From Bedellia somnulentella (lineage: Eukaryota; Arthropoda; Insecta; Lepidoptera; Bedelliidae), in NCBI GenBank assembly GCA_963576735.1, contig OY755189.1:930001-994000 (forward strand): a stretch of DNA of 64,000 bases, written 5' to 3'. Made by a program: the position numbers and the translations under genes. Of this stretch, positions 9,101-16,520 are shown in pieces (the first letter of the stretch is position 1; the number at the start of each line of letters is the position of its first letter). Below the pieces are notes generated by a model. That model had not been told where the DNA came from. It saw only the letters and a list, made by a program, of their open reading frames with translations, and made no database searches.

Positions 9101-11386
9101 ATAAAAAAAATATATTTTATAAATTAATATTATAATTTGATAGGTAGGTAACCAACTAACTCGTAAATTCGTAATTTGTTTTATATCCGATTAGTTCAAA
9201 ATCCCTGATTTTTTTCGAATCCCGACATTGAAAAAGACAATTCCGAAAAAAGAAGCTGTCTCCATATTTTCTTAGCCAAAAAATAAGTTTAGGTAAATAT
9301 GCATCCGATTATCCGATCTATGATCATAAATTAAGCCAGCTGAACATTTTACACAGCATATATTTTGCGGAGGTGGAAGCGGATGCGGAGGTTTGAGGCG
9401 GAGTTCCTTTACAACCCTACCTTGACCAAATTAAAGATTTAATCATCAAAACACGCTGCCAATTCTTTTTCGAAAACAATTCAGGGTAATTTCAAAGAAT
9501 TCTATTTTCTCTTTCTAACAATATGTTTATTTTTTCAACAGCTTCCAGAATTAGTAGAAAACAATCCAATGGTAGCAATCTCAGTGCTATTAAAGCTGAT
9601 AGACTCTCAACACATCACTGAATACTTCAGTGTGCTCGTCAATATGGAGATGTCGCTGCATTCTATGGAAGTGGTGAACAGGTTGGTACAGAAACGCTAT
9701 AACACCCACATATTTAAATCCTTCAGCAAATTTTAGAAGTTGATCCAGGAGGCGATAGTAAATATATAAAGTAAATATGTAAAGAAAGATAAAGACTTGT
9801 TGATGATGGGTCTCCAACCGCATCACTTAAAATTTCCTAATACCCTATGTCGCCTCATACGAATCCTGCGGGAAGAATTGGCTTCGTGCTATTGTACGCC
9901 GACACTACACAACAATTATTATATTAAATTACTAGCTGACCCGAAAGACTTCGTACTGTCAAATTTGCTGGTACTCTTAGTTCAATCAGGCTTGAATATA
10001 TTATTGGTTCATTATCTAGCATTCTGCCAAATTTCATTCATATACATTATGTACTTGAAGAGCCTTTTTGCCTCAAACACAGAAACATCTAAACTTTTAC
10101 ATTTATAATATTAATAGGATTCTTGAATCGACATGATAGTCCAGTGGGTAGAACACCCGCCCGAAAAACAGAAGGGCGTGAGTTCCAATCCTGGGACGGG
10201 CCTACATCAATTTGTCTTTTCTAAAGTCATATGTGTGGTTAATTTATCATGTAGGTGAGGAAAACATCGTGAGGAAACCCACATGGCTGAGTTGTGCTTA
10301 GTCATGTGACAGCGTATTCGTACAAAACGGCGATAGGCCTGCCCCCTATCACGTGAGTACACTGTCTAAGCAAAACGTGGGTACCTTCTCTGGAAACTAG
10401 ATGGCGCTTGCCATGAGAGTTCAGGAGTATTGGTACCTCTGCCAACCCCTTCGGGGATAAACGGCGTGAACGTTTATGTTATGTTATGAATCCTTTTTCG
10501 GTATGTTATTCTCTATAAAAACCTGTTGTAAAAAATAACAAGCCATGTCCTTTCCCACAGACTTACCACATCCGTAGACCTGCCAGTAGAATTCGTCCAT
10601 CTTTACATCAGCAATTGCATTAGTACTTGCGAGACCATTCGAGACCGATACATGCAGAACAGACTCGTTAGACTGGTCTGCGTGTTCCTGCAGAGCCTTA
10701 TTAGGAACAAGATTATTAATGTTAAGGTATCGTCTATTTCTAAAATATACATCCAAAACACACATTCATATTTTTTACATAAATGAGTGTAGTAATGCCG
10801 TGTGATGCCGGCTTAGAATGTAGCTACCCCTTTCTACCCACGGGTGTCGTAAGAGGCGACTAAGGGTATTGGGGCTTTTTATTGGATTTTCGGGCGATGC
10901 GGTTGGAGACCTATCACCAAAAACCCTTATTTTTACCATCTTTTCCCCACTCAACTTCCGCAAGTGACTGAGGAATTTGTGATTCCTTAGCTCTGGTTAC
11001 CCCTTCTAGGGAAATATAGCCGTGAGTGTATGTATGTATGTATAAATGATTCATAGCATGATTCGAACTCGGAACCTGCAATTGTATTCATTCATAGTTT
11101 TGGTAAATAATTTTGTTACGCTTTTCTTTATAATTCGCGAAGCGTTTTTTTTTAGATAAAGTTGGTATCATTTTCTTGCTATTCTATTTCTAAGCTTTCT
11201 GCTATAGAGAAAGTGACTACTAATTTGAAATATTAATTATTCCTTCAAATGTTACAGGAACTATTTATAGAAGTTGAAGCCTTTTGCGTCGAGTTTAGTC
11301 GTATAAGAGAAGCCGCTGCCTTATTTAGGTTATTAAAACAATTGGATTCCGGAGAAACTCAAAGCAAAGATGGGAAAGAAACCTAG
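102..11386 (+). CDS. CNOT11: CNOT11, CCR4-NOT complex subunit 11 (5' end outside window)
   Basis: CNOT11 belongs to the CCR4-NOT deadenylase complex, where the family binds CNOT10 and the CNOT1 N-terminus in mRNA decay. Eight exons with AG/GT borders read through without a stop: 102-322, 1819-1979, 5070-5220, 6108-6263, 6995-7180, 9542-9681, 10561-10726, 11258-11386 (stop TAG 11384-11386), about 435 residues. The last three exons carry the strongly conserved C-terminal block, including [22 protein letters not shown] and [15 protein letters not shown]. Exon 1 here ([13 protein letters not shown]) matches the N-terminal part of the family. Exon 6108-6263 and the start of 6995-7180 encode a Lys/Glu/Pro-rich linker, probably disordered. 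Introns hold Helitrons, SINEs, an hAT and LINE fragments. Extra exon-like copies lie in two introns (separate entries). The family assignment is from remembered similarity and is very secure; the exon borders are predictions. Confidence 0.93.
349..590 (-). repeat. SINE-A copy, full length
   Basis: It reads from the (ATGT)n tail at left (CATATACTCACGGC) to the GCCGACACTAC head at right. It begins about 26 bases after the splice donor of the first CNOT11 exon seen here. Confidence 0.85.
795..870 (+). repeat. LINE-T 3'-end fragment
   Basis: A decayed piece of the RTE-like LINE 3' end: 'gataattgatagtctctgg', then 'ctactccaatgagaac' and a short ATGTATAC tail. It is heavily 5' truncated, as is usual for LINE copies. 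Confidence 0.6.
1114..1490 (-). repeat. SINE-A copy followed by a decayed second copy
   Basis: A full-length SINE-A occupies 1114-1367 with a long CATACATA tail at left. A much more diverged copy (GTCTCCATCAGGGTCTCC, then CCCTAAATCGCCTCG) follows directly at about 1376-1490 in the same orientation, suggesting two insertions of different age. Confidence 0.75.
1550..1801 (-). mobile_element. Short non-autonomous Helitron
   Basis: On the minus strand it starts TCCTTACTAATATTATAAAT and ends GGAAAGCTAG followed by T, with a GC-rich stem near the end (GCGCAGGCGAAGCC), the usual layout of insect Helitrons. Its 5' end lies 17 bases before the acceptor of CNOT11 exon 1819-1979. Confidence 0.75.
1998..2209. 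mobile_element. piggyBac-type MITE (imperfect ends)
   Basis: TTAA flanks both sides (1994-1997 and 2210-2213). The ends are loosely inverted (CCTGTGACTTC against CCTTTCACGTC), and an inner pair AAGTACCGTCAAA / TTTGACGGTACTT is perfectly inverted. The TTAA flanks suggest piggyBac mobilisation; the poor terminal match keeps confidence moderate. Confidence 0.5.
2210..2300 (-). repeat. SINE-C 3'-end fragment
   Basis: Contains the AATAAATAAATAC tail and the ACAGACATATTACACAAATC segment shared with the fuller copies at 7603, 19985 and 27040. The tRNA-like head is missing. Confidence 0.55.
2380..2456 (+). repeat. SINE-A 3'-end fragment
   Basis: Only the last ~75 bases are present (GTGGATGAGGAATATC to GTATATGTATGTTATGTT). 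It sits directly upstream of the first extra CNOT11 exon copy and may have displaced that copy's splice acceptor. Confidence 0.7.
2479..2582 (+). pseudogene. Extra copy 1 of CNOT11 exon 1819-1979 (open, with donor)
   Basis: It repeats the 3' two thirds of the upstream exon: GAGTTTGACTACACTCCG through the codons for ALIPVSD, then the donor GTAAGT at 2583. The frame is open, unlike copies 2 and 3. If the AG at 2480-2481 served as acceptor, an in-frame alternative exon 2482-2582 (33 codons plus 2 bases, same exit phase as the parent) would result. The sequence upstream has no pyrimidine tract, so use is doubtful. Confidence 0.8.
2681..3583 (+). mobile_element. LINE fragment, reverse transcriptase C-terminus
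   Basis: A 5'-truncated non-LTR retrotransposon. The conceptual translation carries [20 protein letters not shown] and then an open stretch 2869-3132 typical of the region after the RT domain in jockey/CR1-like ORF2. A stop at about 2790 shows decay. The 3' UTR holds CA/CACATT-rich low-complexity DNA and ends in a TAAATAAAATAAAATA tail at 3556-3581. It sits inside a CNOT11 intron between extra exon copies. Confidence 0.75.
3754..4150. mobile_element. hAT-type non-autonomous element
   Basis: Terminal repeats are TAGGGTTACCAGA and, on the other strand, TAGCGTTGCCAGA. The 8-base target duplication GTTAGAAG is exact (3746-3753 and 4151-4158). Repeated 'acgggac' motifs lie near both ends. The empty site is visible in the neighbouring tandem unit near 4506-4513, which confirms the borders. 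Confidence 0.88.
4231..4325 (+). pseudogene. Extra copy 2 of CNOT11 exon 1819-1979 (broken)
   Basis: It aligns from TACGCTTTGCTGCAGACA to the donor GTGAGT at 4326. A CGA-to-TGA change puts a stop in the frame (GAG TGA TTG), so this copy cannot add coding sequence. Confidence 0.8.
4575..4672 (+). pseudogene. Extra copy 3 of CNOT11 exon 1819-1979 (broken)
   Basis: It aligns from AACTACACTCCGCTGCAG to the donor GTGAGT at 4673. The conserved Cys codon is now TGA (ACA TGA GTC), a different inactivating change from copy 2, so the copies decayed independently. Confidence 0.8.
4722..4925 (-). repeat. SINE-A copy, old and diverged
   Basis: Tail remnant CACTTACGGCAATAAATC at left, then recognisable body segments (CATCGCCCAAAAATCGC, CCCAATACCCTTAGTC). 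The 5' head is lost at the right. Confidence 0.65.
5415..5640 (+). repeat. SINE-B copy, old, head missing
   Basis: The body and 3' end are recognisable (AACAGTGAGGGAAATCATC, CAGAACACCAGGTGACATTG, AACACCTTCGGGGATTTACA) with many substitutions. A small open frame across its start has no coding character. Confidence 0.65.
5836..6086 (-). mobile_element. Short Helitron, family shared with 9932 and 31085
   Basis: Minus-strand start TCCTATTAATATTATAAATG, end GTCAGCTAG followed by T. Shares the internal GTAAATTTGCTTATGCCAAA and GCATTCTGCCAAATTTCATT segments with the copies at 9932-10119 and 31085-33788. It ends 21 bases before the CNOT11 exon at 6108. Confidence 0.75.
6394..6651 (-). repeat. SINE-A copy, full length
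   Basis: Tail CATACATACCTACATACATA at left, head AAGTCGACACTACACAGC at right. Lies in the short intron after exon 6108-6263. Confidence 0.85.
6699..6818 (+). pseudogene. Extra copy 1 of CNOT11 exon 6995-7180; possible alternative last exon
   Basis: It repeats the first ~90 bases of exon 6995-7180 (GAAAGAGAAGCCCAAAGACA, CAGTTTGCGTTCAAGAGTGC). The acceptor (TTCTATTCTAAATCAG) looks good and the phase fits exon 6108-6263, but the copy loses homology after AATGTGACC, has no matching donor and reads to TAA at 6816-6818. If spliced it would end CNOT11 early, without the conserved C-terminal block. Confidence 0.7.
6852..6943 (+). pseudogene. Extra copy 2 of CNOT11 exon 6995-7180 (broken)
   Basis: It matches GCAAGAGAAGCCAGAAGAGA and GTATCGAAAGCTCGTTCC, then has internal deletions before GAGTGCGCTCATGTGAATTA. 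The acceptor AG is lost (CCTCAAAG instead of CCACAG). With the copy at 6699 it forms a short tandem series in front of the functional exon. Confidence 0.7.
7228..7600 (+). repeat. SINE-B copy, full length (head type II)
   Basis: The tRNA-like head carries an A-box-like TAGTCCAAAGGG and B-box-like GAGTTCCAATCC. The body ends CCCCTTCGGGGATATTCGG, then AGTGAACG and a TATGTT-type tail. Confidence 0.85.
7603..7845 (-). repeat. SINE-C copy, near full length
   Basis: On the minus strand a tRNA-like head (CCGTGGTCGCGTGGATAGG as A box region, GCGGGTTCGATCCCCGC as T arm with B box) is followed by a unique body and a TTTATTTATTTATG tail. The perfect T arm shows the tRNA origin. Confidence 0.8.
8032..8243 (+). 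repeat. SINE-A copy inside the hAT element
   Basis: Reads from GCCATGTAGTGTCGGC to GCCGTGAGTATATGG, with a short tail. Confidence 0.85.
8318..8578 (-). repeat. SINE-A copy inside the hAT element
   Basis: Opposite orientation to the copy 75 bases to the left. CATACATACATACATC tail at left, AAGCTGACACTACACG head at right. Confidence 0.85.
9688..9912 (-). repeat. SINE-A copy, old
   Basis: Body pieces GATGGGTCTCCAACCGCATC and ACGCCGACACTACAC remain. The tail end is very diverged. It starts about 6 bases after the CNOT11 donor at 9682. Confidence 0.65.
9932..10119 (-). mobile_element. Short Helitron
   Basis: Minus-strand start TCCTATTAATATTATAAATG and end GGGTCAGCTAG followed by T. Same family as 5836-6086 with an internal deletion. 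Confidence 0.75.
10126..10488 (+). repeat. SINE-B copy (head type II, tail type 2)
   Basis: Head TAGTCCAGTGGGTAGAAC and GAGTTCCAATCCTGG. The body carries the variant segment CTGGAAACTAGATGGCGC seen also at 46819 and 62193, so these form a subfamily. Confidence 0.85.
10797..11043 (+). repeat. SINE-A copy, full length
   Basis: Head GCCGTGTGATGCCGGC, tail GTGAGTGTATGTATGTATGT. Lies in the last CNOT11 intron. Confidence 0.85.
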
Positions 11387-11441
11387 TTAAACTTAAAACC
11401 ACTATGTTGGTCTATGTCATGTGATAAACTCTTATATAGTT

Positions 11442-11447
11442 ATTAAA
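11442..11447 (+). promoter_or_regulatory. Candidate CNOT11 poly(A) signal (ATTAAA)
   Basis: ATTAAA lies 55 bases after the CNOT11 stop codon. It is the first signal-like hexamer downstream; cleavage there is inferred. Confidence 0.45.
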
Positions 11448-11497
11448 TATTTCTCATAGTAATTTCGACTTAATTGCTGTGGAGTTAGGCTCAAATA

Positions 11498-12012
11498 CAA
11501 TGTAATTGGCCTAGACCTCGTTTTCAAAACATGTCATATTTATATTTTACACACATATACTCACGGCTATATTTCCCTAGAAGGGGTAACCAGAGCTAAG
11601 GAATTATAAATTCCTCAGTCAATTTTGGAAGTTGAGTGGGTAAAAGATGGTAAAAATAAAGGTTTTTGGTGATGGGTCTCCAACCGCATCGCCCAAAAAT
11701 CCAATAAAAAACCCCAATACCCTTAGTCGCCTCTTACGACACCCGTGGGTAGAAAGGGGTAGCGACATTCTAAGCCGGCACTACACGGCAATTAAATCGA
11801 TATATTTATATTTTAAATCGATTAAATACATCAAACTTAACAACTTTGCCTATTGAAAAATTAAAAAGTGTCACTGCCTAAATCAAACTGGGAAAGTATA
11901 GTGAGGTTCTTAGCAATAATAGATAACAAACATCTTGTGATTTGAACAGTTTTTTTTGCTATAGCATAATATAAAAATTATATTTTTGAAAAACGAGGTT
12001 TAGGCCAATTGT
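11498..12012. repeat. Inverted-repeat element enclosing SINE-A
   Basis: AATTGGCCTAGACCTCGTTT at about 11501 is matched in reverse orientation by AACGAGGTTTAGGCCAATT ending at 12011. These look like terminal repeats of a small DNA element that later received the SINE-A at 11548. No clear target duplication was seen. Confidence 0.5.
11548..11790 (-). repeat. SINE-A copy, full length
   Basis: Tail CACACATATACTCACGGC at left, AGCCGGCACTACACGGC head at right. Confidence 0.85.
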
Positions 12013-12219
12013 CAAAGATCGTTACTCGCATGAAAAACTGTCACGTTAGGCAAATAAGAGAGCGCTTGACTTAAGGCGCATCTATCTCTGTTCCACTCGA
12101 TATCACGTAAAATTAAAGATCGTTACCGACTTTACAAACAACGAATGTTTTTTGTATCAGAAATGTGTTTGTTATAATGTTTTTGTTCATGAAAACCTCA
12201 TGTGGGGATTATTAATCTA

Positions 12220-12361
12220 TCTATACTTATAATAAATCTGTAGAGAGGTCAATCCTGTACATAAAATATATTTTCAAAATAACCATCAGGTGGTGATTAG
12301 GGATCGATACTGATGCCAAAAATGCAATCAGTAAAATTTTTGTCTGTCTGTCTGTCTGTCG

Positions 12362-12392
<31 letters not shown>

Positions 12393-13217
12393 GGTTTGTA
12401 TGTTCCTTATGGAAACAAAAACTACTCGACGGATTTTAACGAAACTTGGCACAATTATTCTTCATACAATTGCGCAGGTTTTTGTATACTTTCCAGCAGA
12501 GTAGTAAAGGGGAATTTCGGGAAATTTTGGGAAAACGGGAGAAGTTACTCCATTTTTTAAGCTTCCGTCGCGTGTGCAGCCTTAATGGTTAAACTTACAT
12601 AGAAATCATGTATAACGGAAAAATTCTGCATAAAATTATCTAAAAAAAAATCCTTAACAGTGTATGTCTATCTTTTACGGTTGACTCACAATAACACGTG
12701 TAATTCCTGATAGCTTAGCAGTTCGGATCATTCTGATTATATTTGTTTACTCTTACGTTTGTAAACCTCTCACTCATCCCAAATATAAAAAAGGTAACAT
12801 TATTACCTATTCAATAAAAAAAGAATCATAGAAATCGGTAGACAAACACCGAAATTATACATAAAATAAGCCATCGCGCCCGTGATCAAAACCAAATCTT
12901 TACTAATTTACATATAACATACTAGGTGGCGCCAGTAGTTGCATCCTACATCACGTAATGATTTATTTTTTAGATTGTTATAATATAAATACTTCATAGC
13001 GTTTTATTCCAAAATTTGCTATTAAACGGAAATACTGAACCGTTCATCAAAGCGCATTTAAAATCACCAAACTACACTGTTTAGGGAGTGCTATAAATTT
13101 TATAAATTGAAATCATTTTGCGCTGAATTTCACAATGCTTGAGCAGTGACTGAAGAAAGAAACCTCAGATATTTAAAATAACAATGCTACCCGTGCGAAG
13201 CTGGGACGATCCACTAG
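12220..13217 (+). mobile_element. Non-autonomous Helitron with (TGTC)n tract
   Basis: Starts TCTATACTTATAATAAATC after an A and ends GATCCACTAG before a T, with a GC-rich stem-like stretch (CCCGTGCGAAGCTGGGAC) just inside the end. A TGTC microsatellite occupies 12340-12392. It lacks Rep or helicase coding. It separates a fragment of the tRNA-D unit (CATGTGGGGATTATTA at 12199) from the rest at 13218. Confidence 0.8.
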
Positions 13218-13365
13218 TACTACTTAAAAGTGTAAAAGAAACAAAGGATAGAAGAATTTTGCACTAGAAGCCATTGACACTGTGGCTCAATTGGCAGAGC
13301 GACGGGGGCGTATACCCGAGGTCCCGGGTTCGATCCCCGCCGGTGTCGAAATTTTTCTTTATTTA
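13218..13365 (+). repeat. tRNA-D unit fragment with tRNA-like sequence at 13276-13347
   Basis: Carries the flank GTGTAAAAGAAACAAAGGAT and a tRNA-like core GACACTGTGGCTCAATTGGC ... GGTTCGATCCCCGCCGGTGTC, related to the tandem units at 58389-59220. D arm, T arm and acceptor stem can be drawn, but the anticodon loop is not canonical. Confidence 0.7.
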
Positions 13366-13669
13366 TTAGTAATTGTGGTTTTGTTAAGTTTTATGTTTAA
13401 GTTGGCCCGGTTTCACTTAGAAAGTGATGAATAGAATTTGTTATTTGTGTTAGCATTTTTGTTTTAATATGACTTAAATAAAAGTATAATAATGATTACT
13501 ACATATAGAATGGATAACAGCGAACAAAAAGTGGAATAAAAACGTTTTAACACGTAGCCACCCCTGACGCCATATGTTTTTTTGTGAGATAAGTCAAGTC
13601 ATGCTACTTTTGGCAACATGACGCTATAATTGTAGTTATTTCTAGAAATGAAATATCAGAATATTCTTC
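13366..13669. other. Intergenic DNA without a clear feature
   Basis: AT-rich sequence between CNOT11 and the METTL23-SLIRP-ACBD6 cluster. I see no open frame or recognisable repeat. Confidence 0.5.
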
Positions 13670-13913
13670 ATACATACATATGCTCACGGCTGTAAATCCC
13701 TAGAAGGGGTAGCCAGAGCTAAGGAATTGGAAATTCCTCGGCCACGTTTGGAAATTTTAGTGGGGAAAAGATGGTAAAATAAAGGTTTTCGGTGATGGGT
13801 CTCCAACCACATCGCCCAAAAATCCCTTAAAAGCTCCAAATCTGTTAGTCGCCTCTTTCGTACACCCACCGGAAGAAATGGGGTAGTGTTATTCTATGCC
13901 GACACTACACGGC
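13670..13913 (-). repeat. SINE-A copy, full length
   Basis: CATACATACATATGCTCACGG at left, GCCGACACTACACGGC at right. Confidence 0.85.
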
Positions 13914-14450
13914 AAATATTCTTCAGTCTTGTTAAATCTGAAATCAGATCTGACACAGAAATCGAAGCAGTGCATTCTAGGTCAAGTAACATCAGAATAT
14001 TTCACGCATTCAATCCTTGGCCTCGGTACCTGCATAAGGCACTGAACTCAAAATAGGTTAGGGAGTGGCCATAGTGAATGGAGTAGGTACTCATTATTAT
14101 AATAAAGGGGTATGATCTTATACTGAATCGCACATAAATTCTTAATGGTGAGGGAAAATATCGTGAGGAAACATCAATGCAACCGAGTATCCGTACTTAG
14201 TGGCTAAAGGCTGGTCCCGTATGAATTTGTCTGTAATTAATTCAACATTTGTCTTTGTTATTTGTTTAATTTTTGAGGGCTATGTGAAGAATAGTAATTT
14301 TTGTTTTGCCTCCAGTTTACCTGTTATGTATGAATAATTAAATGAATTGATATTCGTACAACAAAGAACTTAAGTATTTTTACATAAAAACGTTGTAAAA
14401 TAGTACATTAAATAAGTTTTTTACGAGCTCATGAGTTTTTCATTTATTAT
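13914..14450. other. Intergenic DNA, possible SINE-B remnant
   Basis: Mostly featureless and AT-rich. The short run ATGGTGAGGGAAAATATCG near 14142 resembles the middle of SINE-B; nothing else is supported. Confidence 0.4.
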
Positions 14451-14999
14451 TATACATACATATACTCACGGCTATAATTCCCTAGAAGGGGTAGCCAGAG
14501 CCAAGGAATTATAAATTCCTCAGCCACTTTTGGAAGTTGAGTGGGGAAAAGGCGGTAAAATAAAGGTTTTTGGTGATGAGTATCCAACCGCATCGCCCAA
14601 AAATCAAATTAAAAGCCCGGATACCCTTAGTCGCCTCTTACGACACCCGTGGGTAGAAAGGGGTAGCGACATTCTAAGCCGGCACTACACGGCAATATAC
14701 CTGTTGTATTATCTTCATTTGCATTGTCACACTTAGCACAGTTTGAGTGAAAATTGTCCAGCAGAGCTATCTTTACTCAAGCTATAAACTCCAAGAGGGT
14801 AGGTAGATCATCAATCAGAAATTGCTTAAAACCACTTGCCACTTTTGAAAGTTAGGGTGGGTAAATATTGAAAAATAAAGGATTGGAACCATTGGTTTCC
14901 TGCCACATTGCTCTCAAAATACCACCAAACCTTAAGTCACCTTGTAAGCTAACCACAGGAAGAAATGGGTTAGTGGTATTCAAAGCCCAAATAACACAG
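14451..14999 (-). repeat. SINE-A copy plus an old SINE-A copy
   Basis: A well-kept copy lies at 14451-14694. A diverged one (CCACTTTTGAAAGTTAGGG, AAACCTTAAGTCACCTTG) follows at about 14768-14999 in the same orientation. Confidence 0.75.
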
Positions 15000-15046
15000 A
15001 ATACTTACATAACATAAACCTTCTACTTACTTACTAATTGCGAAAA

Positions 15047-15307
15047 AACGTGGGTTTTGCATGGACAGTGTACTCACGTGATAGGGGGCAGGCCTATCGC
15101 CGTTTTGTACGAATACACTGTCACATGACTAAGTACAACTCAGCCATGTGGGTTTCCTCACGATGTTTTCCCTCACCGTTAACAACCATGATAAATTAAC
15201 CACACATACGTCTTTACAAAAGACAAATTGGTGTAGGCCCGACCCAGGATTTGAACACTAATCGTTTGCACGATAACCGAGTGTTCTACCCACTGGGCTA
15301 TCACGGT
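15047..15307 (-). repeat. SINE-B copy, 3' truncated (head type I)
   Basis: Minus-strand head ATAGCCCAGTGGGTAGAAC. The body reaches the CCATGCAAAACCCACG region and stops. It lies just downstream of the ACBD6 poly(A) signal. Confidence 0.8.
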
Positions 15308-15413
15308 TGCTTACTACTTAGAATACTTATTGCCTGTAAATGTAATATAGCAGTTGTGTTTTTTTCCAAGTTAATGGAAAATAAGAAAAAGAACATTTAA
15401 TCACATAAACAAA

Positions 15414-15419
15414 TTTATT
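15414..15419 (-). promoter_or_regulatory. Poly(A) signal AATAAA after ACBD6
   Basis: TTTATT on the plus strand gives AATAAA on the coding strand, 58 bases past the ACBD6 stop. No AATAAA or ATTAAA was found in the 3- and 27-base gaps between METTL23, SLIRP and ACBD6, so this may serve all three. Confidence 0.6.
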
Positions 15420-15476
15420 ACAAACTAACTACATACATTGTGAAATAATATTATTTCTAAATCATGACATGAAAAA

Positions 15477-16235
15477 CTATAGCAGAATTTTTCTCACATT
15501 TTCATCGTCAGCTAAATCTAAAGGTGTGACTCCATCCTCATCTTCTACCTCTTTGCTAGCTCCATGTTCTAGTAGTATCTTAATAGACTCAATATTACCG
15601 CACGCTACCGCATAATGAAGAGCAGTTTGACCACACTCGTCCTTGGCATCCAAGGGACTCTTGGCTTTTAGCAGAGCTAGTAAGGCTTTTGTAGAGTTTC
15701 TGTCAGCAGCCCAATGTAATGCTGTCAAATTCCCATCATCTCTTTCATGAACTAAGTCAGGATTATCTGAAAGTAACTCAGATATTCTTTCAGGACGATT
15801 ATCTCTTGCTGCTTCTATTATTGATAACTGTTTGGGTAATAACTTTGGTTCTTCAGGTCTTTGCGGACAAGATACTGAAACCCAGCATTCTTTTTTACCA
15901 CTGTTTTCAGTAAGTCCACTCCACTCGGGATCATATTTTTGTACTAATGCAATGTATTGTTTTTGGGCTTCTTCTTGAGGTAGGTCTCCAAGAGAGTTCC
16001 ATGCTTCCCACTTATATTTGGCTTGGGTATTAAACCAGCTAGGTTTAGGTTGGTCACATTTACCTTCCATGGCTTGTTTATAAAGACCATAAAGAGACAG
16101 AAGCTCATTGTCTTTTAGTTTACATGTGATGGTCCTCACATGATCTGCGGCTTTGTTAAATGCTATCTGGGTAGGTGTTAGCTCTTCATCTGAGAGGTCG
16201 GAGTCATCTAATTGTTTTGATGTTGATGCCATCAT
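15477..16235 (-). CDS. ACBD6: ACBD6, acyl-CoA-binding ankyrin protein
   Basis: The 252-residue product begins with an acidic N-terminus, then an acyl-CoA-binding domain at about residues 22-110 (FNKAADHVRTI, LLSLYGLYKQAMEGKC, KWEAWNSLGDLP, YIALVQKYDPEW), and a C-terminal ankyrin array at about 140-250 (NLTALHWAADRN, GQTALHYAVACGN, DGVTPLDLADD). This order is typical of ACBD6, which binds long-chain acyl-CoA and acts in lipid handling and protein N-myristoylation. The length is slightly below the human protein (282). It is a single exon. It is the last gene of a tightly packed series, 27 bases after SLIRP, and is followed by AATAAA. An adjacent second Met makes the exact start ambiguous by one codon. 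Confidence 0.93.
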   Translation of the reverse strand: MMASTSKQLDDSDLSDEELTPTQIAFNKAADHVRTITCKLKDNELLSLYGLYKQAMEGKCDQPKPSWFNTQAKYKWEAWNSLGDLPQEEAQKQYIALVQKYDPEWSGLTENSGKKECWVSVSCPQRPEEPKLLPKQLSIIEAARDNRPERISELLSDNPDLVHERDDGNLTALHWAADRNSTKALLALLKAKSPLDAKDECGQTALHYAVACGNIESIKILLEHGASKEVEDEDGVTPLDLADDENVRKILL

Positions 16236-16262
16236 ATTTTATAGGGAATGCTAAGCTTTCTA

Positions 16263-16517
16263 CTAATTTTGTGGTTGCACAATTAAGTGCATACCTTCAA
16301 GTTTGTGCAATTGCTTGTTGGTTGCGTCAGCCACAGCTGATGGGCTAGAAAATTCTATGAACCCGTAGCCCTTGCTTAGACCTGTAGATCGGTCAAAAAC
16401 CACTCTGGCACTTTGAACTGCCCCAAACTGAGAAAAATACTCCCTTAATTGTTTATGACCAACAGTCCAAGGAAGATTTCCAACATAAAGGCGAGCTGCG
16501 CGGATTGTGCTAGCCAT
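16263..16517 (-). CDS. SLIRP: SLIRP, mitochondrial RRM protein
   Basis: A small 84-residue protein made almost entirely of one RNA recognition motif: RNP2 LYVGNL at about residues 10-15 and RNP1 KGYGFIEF at about 49-56. The start MASTIRAARLYVGNLPW and the length fit SLIRP, which pairs with LRPPRC to stabilise mitochondrial mRNAs. A separate mitochondrial presequence is not obvious beyond the basic first ~10 residues. It is a single exon. The start codon follows the METTL23 stop by only three bases (TAG ATT ATG G), and the context (A at -3, G at +4) is strong. It could be another single-RRM protein, but SLIRP is the best fit. Confidence 0.88.
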   Translation of the reverse strand: MASTIRAARLYVGNLPWTVGHKQLREYFSQFGAVQSARVVFDRSTGLSKGYGFIEFSSPSAVADATNKQLHKLEGMHLIVQPQN

Positions 16518-16520
16518 AAT

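Larger units (their letters stand above)
7913..9419. mobile_element. hAT-type element with nested SINEs
   Basis: Ends TAGGGTTGTAACGGAGGCC and, on the other strand, TAGGGTTGTAAAGGAACTCC. Near-perfect 8-base target duplication CCTTGAAC / CCTTGACC (7905-7912, 9420-9427). GCGGAGG-type subterminal repeats lie at both ends. Inside are SINE-A copies at 8032 (+) and 8318 (-), and a 42-base inverted pair at 8662-8705 and 9292-9334 (GCATCCGATTATCCGATC). No transposase frame was found. Confidence 0.8.

Noticed and set aside
12340..12392. CRISPR-like array of short repeats
   Set aside because: It is a TGTC microsatellite inside a Helitron, without spacers.
15719..15913. 64-codon plus-strand frame
   Set aside because: Antisense to ACBD6.
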